Source: Prevotella sp. Rep29
Lineage (GTDB): Bacteria > Bacteroidota > Bacteroidia > Bacteroidales > Bacteroidaceae
Direction: 5' to 3'
DNA length: 64,000 nt
Assembly: GCF_019551475.1 (NCBI RefSeq)
Contig: NZ_CP047159.1
Coordinates: 1,674,001-1,738,000 of the forward strand
The position numbers were made by a program, and so were the translations under genes. Shown piece by piece: positions 53,107 through 62,008 of the stretch. Numbering within the stretch: the first letter of the stretch is position 1; every line of letters starts with the position of its first letter. A model generated the notes under the pieces. That model did not search any database. It was not told the origin of the DNA and saw only the letters and a list, made by a program, of their open reading frames with translations.

Positions 53107-55292
53107 GGTCGGTCGGCTTTTTTGGTTCCAAACTTCGAGGGAGTGGCTCCCATCTCAAACTCCAATGTTCCGCCTCGCATGATGTCATCAAACATGATAT
53201 ACGACTTGGTGTAAGGCTTGCCGTTCAACTTCACCGACTGTACATACATATTCGTATCGCTGTTATTATTCGCCTTCACACGGAACGTCTTGCCCTTCCC
53301 TATCTGTATCGTCACATCATCAAACAGTGGCGAACCAAATACATATTTTCCGCCGGAAGGTTCCACCTGATAGAGTCCGATGGATGAGAGGACATACCAC
53401 GACGACATCTGTCCCACGTCCTCATTGCCGCTCAATCCATCCAAGCCGTCGGAATAGAGTTCCTTCATCGTCTGTCGGAGCAACTTGGCACCTTTCCAGG
53501 GCTGTCCCACATAATTATATATATATAGCACATGGTGGCTCGGCTCGTTGCCGTGAGCATACTGACCTATCAGTCCCGAGATGTCGGGCGAAGCCTCAGC
53601 TCCCATGTCACCGCTGACGATGAAAAGCGAATCAAATTTCTCAACGAACGGTCGCTCACCGCCGAAACAGTCCACCAATCCGTGCAAGTCGTGCGGCACG
53701 AGCCACACATACTGCCACGCCGTTCCCTCCGTATAGTCGTCCTGACGGTGAACCGTGTTGAACGGATCGAACGGAACGCGGAATTTTCCTTCCGACGTCA
53801 AGCCGCGCATGAACTTGGTTTGCTTGTCGAAATAGCGTCGATAAGACTGACTGCGGTTGTAAAAATATTTATAGTCGGCTTTCTTGTTCAAGAGCTTGGC
53901 AACTTTCGCCACGCCCGCATCAGCCAGTGCATATTCCAGTCCCTTCGCCACCGTCTCGTATGTAGAATCGAGGTCACAGGGAATATAGCCGTATTCCTTC
54001 AACAGGCTGAGACCGCGGTCGTCACACATTGCCGATTTCTTCAGCGCCTCGAACGCCCGTTCCTTGTCCTTCACATAACCTTTCAGCACCAAGTCTGCCA
54101 GCACAGCCACGCCAGGGTTGCCCACCATGCAGTCGGTCTCATTTCCCATGAGGTGCCACACGGGCAGTTTCCCTTGCTGTTCGCATATCTTCAGCATCGT
54201 CTCGGCAATATCTGCCTGCTTTTCCGGGTGGATGATGGACATGAGCGGATGTGCAGCCCGATAGGTGTCCCACAGCGAGAACGTCGTGTAGTTCGTGAAA
54301 TCGCCGTGATGCTTCTTTCCGTCCGAGCCCCGATACTCACCATTCACGTCACAGAACACCGACGGAGCAATCATCGAGTGATACAGTGCCGTGTAGAAGA
54401 TGCGCTTGTTTGTCTCGTTCTTCCCTTCCACCTTGATTTTTCCAAGTTCTTCGTTCCATGCTGCAGTTGCCTGTTTCACCGTGCCGTTGAAATCCCATCC
54501 GGCAAGCTCCGCCTGCAGGTTCTGCTTCGCATTCTCCACACTGACGGGCGACAAAGCCACCTTCACCAGCACGGGAGCATTCACATTCTTCACCGCAAAG
54601 ACCCCGATGCTGTCACCTTCCTGCGCCACTTGCTCCACAGGCTGCGAGAACTCTGCAGCGAAATACACCCGCTGGTCTCTCGCCCATCCCATAGACATGC
54701 GGTAGCCAGTCACCACCGTTGCGCTCTCCTGCACCATCTTACAACTCTTCGTGTTGTCCCAACCGATACCTTGATTCAGGTTGAGCGTCAACAGAGGTTT
54801 CTCACAATAAGGAGAGAACGTATAGCGGTGGAAGCCCACACGCTTCGTCGCAGTCAGTTCCACGAGCACGTCCGGATTCTTCAGCATCACCTTATAATAG
54901 CCCGGGAACACCTGTTCCGCCTGGTGGGAGAACTTCACCTGCTTTTGCGTGGCACAAGCCACTGGCAGCAAGGCGATATCGCCAAGGTCGCCGATGCCCG
55001 TTCCGCTCAGGTGCTGATGACCGAAACCCCTCAAGATGCTGTCGCTCGCATGATAGCCCGAGCACCAGTCCCATCCCCGTGTCGGCTGCGTCGGTCCCAG
55101 TTGCACGAACCCGAAAGGAACGTTTGCACCCACAAACACATGACCATGTCCACCCGAACCAATCATCGGATTCACATAACTACATGGATTGAAACCATCA
55201 TTCCTATCCATACCGTGCACCGCCACCGCTACCATCATCAGCAACAGTGCGACACACCAACTCTTTACCTTTAATTCTTTCAATTTTCTCAT
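53103..55292 (-). CDS. GH92 alpha-mannosidase
   Basis: The protein is 729 residues from MRKLKELKVKSWC with a signal peptide (VALLLMMVAVAVHG). GH92 landmarks: YVNPMIGSGGHGHVFVGANV, FGFVQLGPTQPTRGWDWCSG, HQHLSGTGIGDLGD in the N-domain; VWHLMGNETDCMVGNPG, YTEGTAWQYVWLVPHD and GNEDVGQMSSWYVLSSIGLY in the catalytic domain. GH92 enzymes are calcium-dependent, mostly exo-alpha-1,2-mannosidases. The longer reading frame to 55442 includes the promoter. No SusC/D pair is adjacent. Confidence 0.95.
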   Translation of the reverse strand: MRKLKELKVKSWCVALLLMMVAVAVHGMDRNDGFNPCSYVNPMIGSGGHGHVFVGANVPFGFVQLGPTQPTRGWDWCSGYHASDSILRGFGHQHLSGTGIGDLGDIALLPVACATQKQVKFSHQAEQVFPGYYKVMLKNPDVLVELTATKRVGFHRYTFSPYCEKPLLTLNLNQGIGWDNTKSCKMVQESATVVTGYRMSMGWARDQRVYFAAEFSQPVEQVAQEGDSIGVFAVKNVNAPVLVKVALSPVSVENAKQNLQAELAGWDFNGTVKQATAAWNEELGKIKVEGKNETNKRIFYTALYHSMIAPSVFCDVNGEYRGSDGKKHHGDFTNYTTFSLWDTYRAAHPLMSIIHPEKQADIAETMLKICEQQGKLPVWHLMGNETDCMVGNPGVAVLADLVLKGYVKDKERAFEALKKSAMCDDRGLSLLKEYGYIPCDLDSTYETVAKGLEYALADAGVAKVAKLLNKKADYKYFYNRSQSYRRYFDKQTKFMRGLTSEGKFRVPFDPFNTVHRQDDYTEGTAWQYVWLVPHDLHGLVDCFGGERPFVEKFDSLFIVSGDMGAEASPDISGLIGQYAHGNEPSHHVLYIYNYVGQPWKGAKLLRQTMKELYSDGLDGLSGNEDVGQMSSWYVLSSIGLYQVEPSGGKYVFGSPLFDDVTIQIGKGKTFRVKANNNSDTNMYVQSVKLNGKPYTKSYIMFDDIMRGGTLEFEMGATPSKFGTKKADRP

Positions 55293-55320
55293 CTTTTTGT
55301 CCTTTATGTCTAATTTGGCA

Positions 55321-55351
55321 CAAAAATACGAATAAGTGAGGATAATACAAA
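55321..55351 (-). promoter_or_regulatory. Promoter of the GH92-GH125 unit
   Basis: On the minus strand TTTG (55348-55351), 19-bp spacer, TATTTTTG (55321-55328), 29 bp before the GH92 start. Confidence 0.65.
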
Positions 55352-55376
55352 AGGAAAACTCGTTTTTCTTTTTATA

Positions 55377-55637
55377 ATCGAACGAAAGTATTTTATCTAA
55401 AAATACGAAAAATCTGATTAAATGAGAACAAAAGAAATACATTTATTTTGTCGAGTGAGAAGATTTTATCCAATAAGTGAGGATAATACATTTAGAGTCC
55501 CTTGATAAGGGACGGCTATAATGCAGGGATGATCGAACGAAAGTATTTTATCTAAAACTACGAAAAATCTGATTAAATGAGAACAAAAGAAATACATTTA
55601 TTTTGTCGAGTGAGAAGATTTTATCCAATAAGTGAGG
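55377..55637. repeat. 155-bp tandem duplication at the island edge
   Basis: A 106-bp segment starting ATCGAACGAAAGTATTTTAT occurs at 55377-55482 and 55532-55637, offset by 155 bp, with about one mismatch (AAAAATACG versus AAAACTACG). The 49 bp between contain GTCCCTTGATAAGGGAC, a hairpin. AATAAGTGAGGATAATAC also recurs at 55331 and 55472. The 500-bp gap 55293-55809 has no gene. Confidence 0.88.
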
Positions 55638-55746
55638 TGCCATGTGGCAGGAATCAACAGCTGCAATCCGCAAAACAAAAAGAAAAATTCTTCATCATCA
55701 CCCTAAAAAACTTATAAGAATCATCTGCTATGAAGAAAAAAATCCG

Positions 55747-55754
55747 TAACTTTG
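55747..55754 (+). promoter_or_regulatory. -7 box of the defence-like operon
   Basis: TAACTTTG, 55 bp before the first gene at 55810. No clear -33 element. Confidence 0.45.
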
Positions 55755-55809
55755 TCCTGCCTATTCTTTGGCAAACTTTATATAGAAAAAACTTAAGAAA
55801 AAATGAATC

Positions 55810-57147
55810 ATGGTTGCAAATGAAGAATATGAAGAACTTTTTCTTTTAACAAGAAAAACAATCCGTTTTGTGAATCTACTTACCAACAAAGCTGATTGTG
55901 ATTCGAAATTGTATAAGTATTTGGAATCTATTGGATGTGAATTTAACAATAATCGTACATTAAAAGGTTTTGTGCAATTATTTGTAGAAAATGATATTCT
56001 AAATTGTTATTTTGCCCTTGGCTATCAGCAATTATACGATAGAGAGCTATATATACTATTGGACATGATAGAGTATGGCTTTCACATTCAAGACGTTCCA
56101 TGGTCATACAAAGATTTTCAGAATTTATATTGGCAATATGGTGATTATTTCAGCGAAATATTCGATATAAAGAAGAATGCTCTAAAGTCTACGGACTTCC
56201 CCGCTTTATATATATATTTAAGTGCGGTAGGAGATACTAGGTCTGATGAGTATGTCAGTCTTCTTCAAAAGATTGCCGACACATTGTCTAAAAATCAGGA
56301 TGGAAAATCAAAGAAAAAAGACCCACGAATAGATGTTCTCTTAACGTATCCGCAGGCTTTTTTACATTCCGAAGATGATATAAATGAGAGTCAACAAATT
56401 GCAGAAGAAAGTAACGGTCACAATACAGACAACAATTCCAGGAATATGAATTTATTAAAAGATAAATTAATTAATGGAGTATCTTTTGAAATAACAAAAG
56501 AAGAATATGTAGGAGGAAATATATTTCCTTTTGAATTACATCTTCGTATATCAAACTATAATGATCACAAGAAAAAAATAAAAGTTGATATAAAATACAT
56601 ATCTGAAAAACATGGGTTAAAGACCCATAGAGGCATATTTGGTGAATTTATTCCAGATAATTCTTTTGTCGATTTGAATGTCGGTTTGGAAGATATTACG
56701 GGTGCTTGTAATGGCGACCGAATGGAATTAATAGTAAATGATGGAAAGTTTGCTACACTAAGACTACTTAGAGAAAGAGGTCAATGGACAATAGTTGAAT
56801 CTATTGAAAGAAGTACATATAATAGAGATCTAAAGGGTAAAATCGAGCACTTTGAAGCAATTGAAGAGCAATTCGGTATTACCCTTCAAAATTTCTCAAT
56901 CAAGGTAGAAGATGAAAACTCCCTGAAATTGTTCTGTGAAGTTCTTGCCTTAAATGGTGAGATCCCTGATAATGATTTTACTATCAATATTGCAATTTAT
57001 GATAGTAACAACGAAATTGTTTATACAGATAGTGAATCTAAATATGCAGAAGAGTTTAAGGGCTTTGAAGTACTAACCTTTGATTATATCAAATTGGATA
57101 TTACGATTGACGAAATAAGTAAAATTAGAATCTATCCTACACGATGA
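55810..57147 (+). CDS. Unknown protein, first gene of the defence-like operon
   Basis: This 445-residue protein has no signal peptide. Residues 1-180 are helical (ELYILLDMIEYGFHIQDVPW), a charged linker rich in Asn, Ser and Glu follows (about 185-215), and the C-terminal half is beta-rich (FPFELHLRISNYNDHKKKIK, ELIVNDGKFATLRLL, DFTINIAIYDSNNEIVY). I recognise no family. Its stop overlaps the start of the ATPase gene (ATGA). Base composition is clearly AT-rich compared with the mannosidases upstream, suggesting acquisition by transfer. Confidence 0.75.
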   Translation: MVANEEYEELFLLTRKTIRFVNLLTNKADCDSKLYKYLESIGCEFNNNRTLKGFVQLFVENDILNCYFALGYQQLYDRELYILLDMIEYGFHIQDVPWSYKDFQNLYWQYGDYFSEIFDIKKNALKSTDFPALYIYLSAVGDTRSDEYVSLLQKIADTLSKNQDGKSKKKDPRIDVLLTYPQAFLHSEDDINESQQIAEESNGHNTDNNSRNMNLLKDKLINGVSFEITKEEYVGGNIFPFELHLRISNYNDHKKKIKVDIKYISEKHGLKTHRGIFGEFIPDNSFVDLNVGLEDITGACNGDRMELIVNDGKFATLRLLRERGQWTIVESIERSTYNRDLKGKIEHFEAIEEQFGITLQNFSIKVEDENSLKLFCEVLALNGEIPDNDFTINIAIYDSNNEIVYTDSESKYAEEFKGFEVLTFDYIKLDITIDEISKIRIYPTR

Positions 57148-59189
57148 ATAAAGAATTATTAATACTGAGAGAGTCTCTTATAGCGGAGGCAAAAAACTCT
57201 CCAATGCTTCTGTCAGATCTTGCAGGACTAGAAGCATATGTGTCTGAGAGCTACAATAGTCGTTCGTTTATCGAGCTTTTGCAGAATGCAGATAACGCCA
57301 AGGCAACCAAGTTTTGCGTTAAGCGTTTTGGAGATTATCTATTCGTTGCTAATAATGGACGACCATTTAACATCAAAGATGTGGAAAGTCTATGCCGTAG
57401 TGCTTCGTCAAACAAGGTACGTGGTACATCTATAGGATATCGCGGTATCGGATTCAAATCAGTTGTGAGCTTTGCAAAGGAAGTTCATCTTGTAAGTGGT
57501 GATTTTGAGATAACGTTTTCCAAAGAATTATCCAAGAAACTGATTCCGCAGGCACCTAAAGTTCCTTTGATAAGAATTCCGCATGAGATGGACGACTCTG
57601 TTAAGAATGAATTAGCTAATGAAATAAAAGCAATACAGGAAGAAGGTTTTAAGACCATATATATCTTTTCTAGTGTGTTGGCCAATCAAATAGATGAGGA
57701 ATATACTTCTTTTGCCAGTACTACAATATTGTTCCTAAACAGTATTCAAGTCATAAAAATCCTATTAAATAAAAAAGTAACTGCTAATATTGCAGTAGTT
57801 GACGAAAACGAAAAAGGACGTTTTTTAAGAGTTTCAACGACTGATGCTATCTCTAATTGGTTTGTATGCTCAGATTCAAATTGTAGCATAGCATTCTCCA
57901 TGAATAATGGAAAGGTGACGAGGCTCCCCAAAAACGAGGCTATTATTCATGCATTTCTACCAACAGAGGATAGTTGCGGACTCGGTATAGTTGTTAATGG
58001 GGACTTTAGTACAGATCCCTCACGCCGTCATCTAATTATGGATGAGACTACTGTAACAGTTATTTCAAACCTTGCTAAACTATATGCTTCTTTATTAAAA
58101 TATGCATTATCGAATAAGGATAAGCATATTATTGACGCATTAATGCCATATTTTGACCTCAAACTTATTCAATTGATGAAGCAATCGTTTGAGAAAGAAT
58201 TTGCCAAAAAGATTAAAGAAGCATTTGGCAAAGAACTGTCTAATTTGAAGTTGTCTCCATCATGGTTAAATGCTGAGGACTTTGCTAAAATAATGGCTGC
58301 CTCAAATTTACCATATATTGCGCCAGAGTGTAGTGAGATCTATGGACTTCATGATTTCTTAAAATACTTAGGAAACAAGGCTGAGGATGTTGGGGCTCTT
58401 TTGTCAAAAGTAAATAATACAGAAATTTCGGTTTTGGGATATGCCCAGTTAGTTGCTGCAGGAATTAGAGAAGTTTTGATGAATCATAAATTAGCCTCCC
58501 TTGGCACCACGGACTTAGTTATCTCGAACGGAAGATTATGTTCTTTCAAAGAAGTAAATGAAAACGAGGAAGAAATCGATGAAAGTTACGTTCAATTACT
58601 GTTGGATAATGGCGTTTCTGAAAATGACATTTCCCAGTTCCTCAAAAAAATGGGGTTATCCAATATAAATGAAGTACAATTCTCTGATGACGACGAGGAT
58701 GATTATACTTTCAATGATGAAGAGGATGAGGATGACATGTCTGCTCCATCAAGCGTTTCTCAGTGGTATAACGATGCATCTTCTTCATCAAGACCTGCCG
58801 TATATAATGAGGGAGTACAAAAATGGAGAAGCGCGGAAGAGAATACTCTGGCAGCATTGAACGCTAATGGATTTAGGCTGAAGGATGTTAGCAAGCAAAA
58901 CCTAGGATTTGATCTTGAAGGTAGTGATCCAAACGGGAAGAATATTTATATTGAAGTGAAATCCATTGATTATGTGGGACAAAAGTTCCGAATGACAAAC
59001 AATGAATTTGCTGCAGCACAATACAAGCCCGATTGTTATTATCTGGCTTTGGTTTTCCAAAATAATGATTCGTTCGAGATAAGTCTGATAAGAGATCCTA
59101 TTAATCGTCTTAACATGACAAGACAAGTCGTGCAATGGGTATGGGAGTGCTCAGATTATGAGTATAAGCCGATAAAATTCTCTTTATAG
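57144..59189 (+). CDS. Sacsin/Hsp90-type (GHKL) ATPase with C-terminal DUF3883 nuclease-like domain
   Basis: This 681-residue protein has an N-terminal GHKL ATP site: N-box ELLQNADNA (44-52), VANNGRPF (68-75) and lid GYRGIGFKSV (98-107), as in sacsin. After a helical middle comes an acidic run (about 509-531). The last ~120 residues form a DUF3883 domain, in which GFDLEGSD and YIEVKS supply Asp and Glu-x-Lys in a PD-(D/E)XK-like arrangement. Such ATPase-nuclease fusions recur in bacterial anti-phage and restriction loci. The likely reading is ATP-driven sensing or clamping coupled to nucleic-acid cleavage, as inference. Confidence 0.85.
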   Translation: MNKELLILRESLIAEAKNSPMLLSDLAGLEAYVSESYNSRSFIELLQNADNAKATKFCVKRFGDYLFVANNGRPFNIKDVESLCRSASSNKVRGTSIGYRGIGFKSVVSFAKEVHLVSGDFEITFSKELSKKLIPQAPKVPLIRIPHEMDDSVKNELANEIKAIQEEGFKTIYIFSSVLANQIDEEYTSFASTTILFLNSIQVIKILLNKKVTANIAVVDENEKGRFLRVSTTDAISNWFVCSDSNCSIAFSMNNGKVTRLPKNEAIIHAFLPTEDSCGLGIVVNGDFSTDPSRRHLIMDETTVTVISNLAKLYASLLKYALSNKDKHIIDALMPYFDLKLIQLMKQSFEKEFAKKIKEAFGKELSNLKLSPSWLNAEDFAKIMAASNLPYIAPECSEIYGLHDFLKYLGNKAEDVGALLSKVNNTEISVLGYAQLVAAGIREVLMNHKLASLGTTDLVISNGRLCSFKEVNENEEEIDESYVQLLLDNGVSENDISQFLKKMGLSNINEVQFSDDDEDDYTFNDEEDEDDMSAPSSVSQWYNDASSSSRPAVYNEGVQKWRSAEENTLAALNANGFRLKDVSKQNLGFDLEGSDPNGKNIYIEVKSIDYVGQKFRMTNNEFAAAQYKPDCYYLALVFQNNDSFEISLIRDPINRLNMTRQVVQWVWECSDYEYKPIKFSL

Positions 59190-59257
59190 TTCTTGAGACT
59201 CCAATAACACGAGAAGAATACGAAAAATATTATTAATAATAGTAATAACTAATTATT

Positions 59258-60802
59258 ATGGGTGTTTTAGACAGATTTATTAAAAAACCTCAAACAAACG
59301 ATAGTAAATCCTATCGTGCAACGACAAAAGGCTTTTGTATTGGCGTTCCTGAAGCAGAAGCAGAAGCAACGACAGCATCTATTAAGTTGGATTCCTTTTT
59401 TAATGATTACTTGGATGTCATTAACCAATTGAATAACGAAATATTTATTATTCTTGGCCGTAAGGGAACAGGGAAATCAGCTATAGGTGAACATATCTTT
59501 TCTTTGGCGAAAAATGAGGCTAATGTGTTCTGCGATTTTATAAAGAAAGACGAAATTGACATCGAACAGATTGTCCAAATTGGGAAAGAAGAAGGGGTCA
59601 TTATTGAGAGAGGTTTGCTATATAAGTGGATTGTTCTTACTAAATTTGTGGCCCTCTTTGTGGAAAATCAGAGTTTAGCATGCCTAAAAGGCATGAAATA
59701 TCTTTCAGATTTTATAAAGAAAAGTCGTGGATTCATAAACATAAGGAATTATGATGTAAAGGAGATAATCCACCAATATGGTTTATCTGTAAATATTGAA
59801 TATTTTAAAAGATATCTCGGCGCTTCAGGAAATACAAATAAGCAATATAAATATGAAAAGGCAGAATTCTATAAACTTATACCTGACTTGGAAAAGGTTG
59901 TTACTGACATTCTGAAAGAAGATACAAGCAATCAATATATCCTAATGTTTGATGATTTAGATATTAGCCTTGACTTAAATAATAAAGATAGTATAGATAC
60001 TTTAGCAGATCTTATAAGAACTGTCAAATACTACAACAATGATGTTTTTGCTAGAAATTCTATTGAATCAAAGATAATAGTTTTTCTGCGCACAGATATT
60101 CAAAAGCATCTCATTTATTCGGCTGATATGCCCAAGATTTTTTCCAGTTATGCCACAGAATTAAGGTGGTATGAGGATTTCTATAGAAATAATGAGACCA
60201 AACTTCTTCTTAGGCAATTTATAAATAGGAGAATCTCTGTTAATTTCCAGAAAAATAATCTAAAGATAAACGATCTTAATGACCCTTGGACTTCATTTAT
60301 TGATGAGGATAGTTTTTATGGTGACAAAACAGGTTTTAAACATATAATAGACCATACCTTTTTCCGCCCACGCGATTTGATTCTTTTTTTCAAAGGTATT
60401 GATAATTTAGCACTTAGCTTGCCCATTAGTTCCAACGATGTTAATAATATCTTAATGGACCGATATGCTCGTGAAATGGTAACGGATATAAAAGGAGAAC
60501 TTTCGGTGAGTTATAATTCAAATGAAATTGAGAGTATTTTTGATGCATTAAAGAATAGCTATGGGAGTTATCGGAGACCATTTAAGCATGAAACATTGGT
60601 ATCAGAACTCCAAAATAATGGGCTAAAAGATACTACGAAAATTATATCAGATTTGTTCGATTACTCCCTCATTGGTAATTATGATGACAATGGTAACATT
60701 AGTTTCAAATATAGAGAAACAACAGGACAAATTGTAGAACTTCTGTCAAATGGGGCTTTTATCCTTCACTATGTTTTACAGACTTACTTCAGAAAAAATT
60801 AG
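59258..60802 (+). CDS. P-loop ATPase (Sll1717-like)
   Basis: The protein is 514 residues. Walker A is GRKGTGKS (67-74), Walker B YILMFDDLDI (227-236), and KIIVFLRTDI (272-281) resembles the strand and sensor of STAND/AAA-type ATPases. A C-terminal helical part includes FFRPRDLILFFKGIDNLAL. It resembles proteins annotated as Sll1717-family ATPases, though this is pattern memory rather than a search. It starts 68 bp after the GHKL gene and 11 bp before the HEPN-like gene, so it belongs to the same unit. Confidence 0.8.
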   Translation: MGVLDRFIKKPQTNDSKSYRATTKGFCIGVPEAEAEATTASIKLDSFFNDYLDVINQLNNEIFIILGRKGTGKSAIGEHIFSLAKNEANVFCDFIKKDEIDIEQIVQIGKEEGVIIERGLLYKWIVLTKFVALFVENQSLACLKGMKYLSDFIKKSRGFINIRNYDVKEIIHQYGLSVNIEYFKRYLGASGNTNKQYKYEKAEFYKLIPDLEKVVTDILKEDTSNQYILMFDDLDISLDLNNKDSIDTLADLIRTVKYYNNDVFARNSIESKIIVFLRTDIQKHLIYSADMPKIFSSYATELRWYEDFYRNNETKLLLRQFINRRISVNFQKNNLKINDLNDPWTSFIDEDSFYGDKTGFKHIIDHTFFRPRDLILFFKGIDNLALSLPISSNDVNNILMDRYAREMVTDIKGELSVSYNSNEIESIFDALKNSYGSYRRPFKHETLVSELQNNGLKDTTKIISDLFDYSLIGNYDDNGNISFKYRETTGQIVELLSNGAFILHYVLQTYFRKN

Positions 60803-60813
60803 ACAAAATAGGC

Positions 60814-61773
60814 ATGAAACTACAAATTTGCGCGGAAATAGATGGAAATTTTTTATTGAACGATAGGGTTGACGCAAAACTCTACCCTTATGAATTCTCC
60901 ATCTTTTCTAAAGAGGGAAAGTACTATATTAGTGTAACAAAACCTGTCAAAGATTACATAGATTTTGCACCGAAGATGTATAACAAAGATGGAATCATTC
61001 ATATAGAGGCCACAAAGCCTGAGATTTATAAGGACATGGAAGATTGGCTTTGCTATATTGAGGCAATGGGAGCTTTCAATTTTGAGGTGTCAAAAATACA
61101 TATAGACGAACTAGAAGTTAATTGGATATATGATAATGATGAAGAAAAAGGAACGATTCCTATAACATCATTAAAAAGGGAGAAACAGAAAAGAAAAGCA
61201 GAAAAGTTTGTCTCACATAACAATCTGTCTGACTTGATTATTTTTAGGCGGATGCTCCCGGAAGCTCATATTCCATTCTCATACTATAGACAAGCAAAAG
61301 CTTTTTTTGATGAAGGCAATTTTTATTTTGCCTTCATCAACTACTTTATGATGTTGGAGTTTTGTTTTGCTGATGGCAAATTCCAGAAAAGAGATGTCAC
61401 AAACAATTTTATAAAATCTACTCTTTTGAAATTATGTGTCCTATCTGCTTTTTCGATGATTAAGGAAAAAGACAAAGCAGGAAACTATGCTTGGTTAGTA
61501 TCAGAATGCAAATTAAGACAGAAAAAGTTCAATTTTGAAGGAATAATTTATATTCTCATAGAGTATAGGGGATTATTGTCACATGCATCAGAACGTTCAA
61601 AGGCTTATCTTTTTGACAATTTAAAACTAAGACCTGTTACATTTATTATAAGTATGATTTGTTTCTTGCTATGTGGGTATATGCAGGTTTATTGTTGCTC
61701 AAGTGAGGACGACAAAAATAGAATGATGCAAAAGCGAATAGATAAACTTAATGTAGAACTTGGGTGGGATTAA
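60814..61773 (+). CDS. HEPN-like protein with RxxxxH motif
   Basis: The protein is 319 residues. The first ~110 are beta-rich and of unknown type. The C-terminal half is helical: YRQAKAFFDEGNFYFAFINY, FMMLEFCF, then ILIEYRGLLSHASERS, in which R252 and H257 form an R-x4-H motif typical of HEPN ribonucleases. A hydrophobic stretch (TFIISMICFLLCGYMQVYCC) follows. HEPN proteins often act as RNA-cutting effectors in defence systems. This is the last gene of the four-gene operon. The assignment rests on the motif and helix pattern. Confidence 0.7.
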   Translation: MKLQICAEIDGNFLLNDRVDAKLYPYEFSIFSKEGKYYISVTKPVKDYIDFAPKMYNKDGIIHIEATKPEIYKDMEDWLCYIEAMGAFNFEVSKIHIDELEVNWIYDNDEEKGTIPITSLKREKQKRKAEKFVSHNNLSDLIIFRRMLPEAHIPFSYYRQAKAFFDEGNFYFAFINYFMMLEFCFADGKFQKRDVTNNFIKSTLLKLCVLSAFSMIKEKDKAGNYAWLVSECKLRQKKFNFEGIIYILIEYRGLLSHASERSKAYLFDNLKLRPVTFIISMICFLLCGYMQVYCCSSEDDKNRMMQKRIDKLNVELGWD

Positions 61774-61850
61774 CTGTAGTGAAAGCTCGTGTACTATTTA
61801 ATTTTAAGATTTAGTTGACAACTCTAAAAAGAACCAATTAATGACATTGC

Positions 61851-61991
61851 ATGGAACAAAAGGCAGATCATAGAATCGACCAATGTCTTAACGACATTCA
61901 GAAATACGAGGAGTGGGAAAACCTACTTGCTAGACAAAGTTGGGTTTATCTATTCAAAAAAATCAGAAGAAGGAGTAATAATTATCAATAA
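61851..61991 (+). CDS. Possible small protein, 46 residues
   Basis: The frame starts MEQKADHRIDQCLNDIQKYE and ends in a basic stretch (FKKIRRRSNNYQ). It lies between the operon and the DUF1016 gene, without a good ribosome site. It may be a small component, or a remnant of a larger gene. Confidence 0.3.
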   Translation: MEQKADHRIDQCLNDIQKYEEWENLLARQSWVYLFKKIRRRSNNYQ

Positions 61992-62008
61992 AGTAACGTT
62001 TTGATGAT

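Noticed and set aside
53532..55274. 580-codon open frame on the plus strand
   Set aside because: It lies fully antisense to the well-supported GH92 gene and has an unusual His/Arg/Val-rich composition without any domain.
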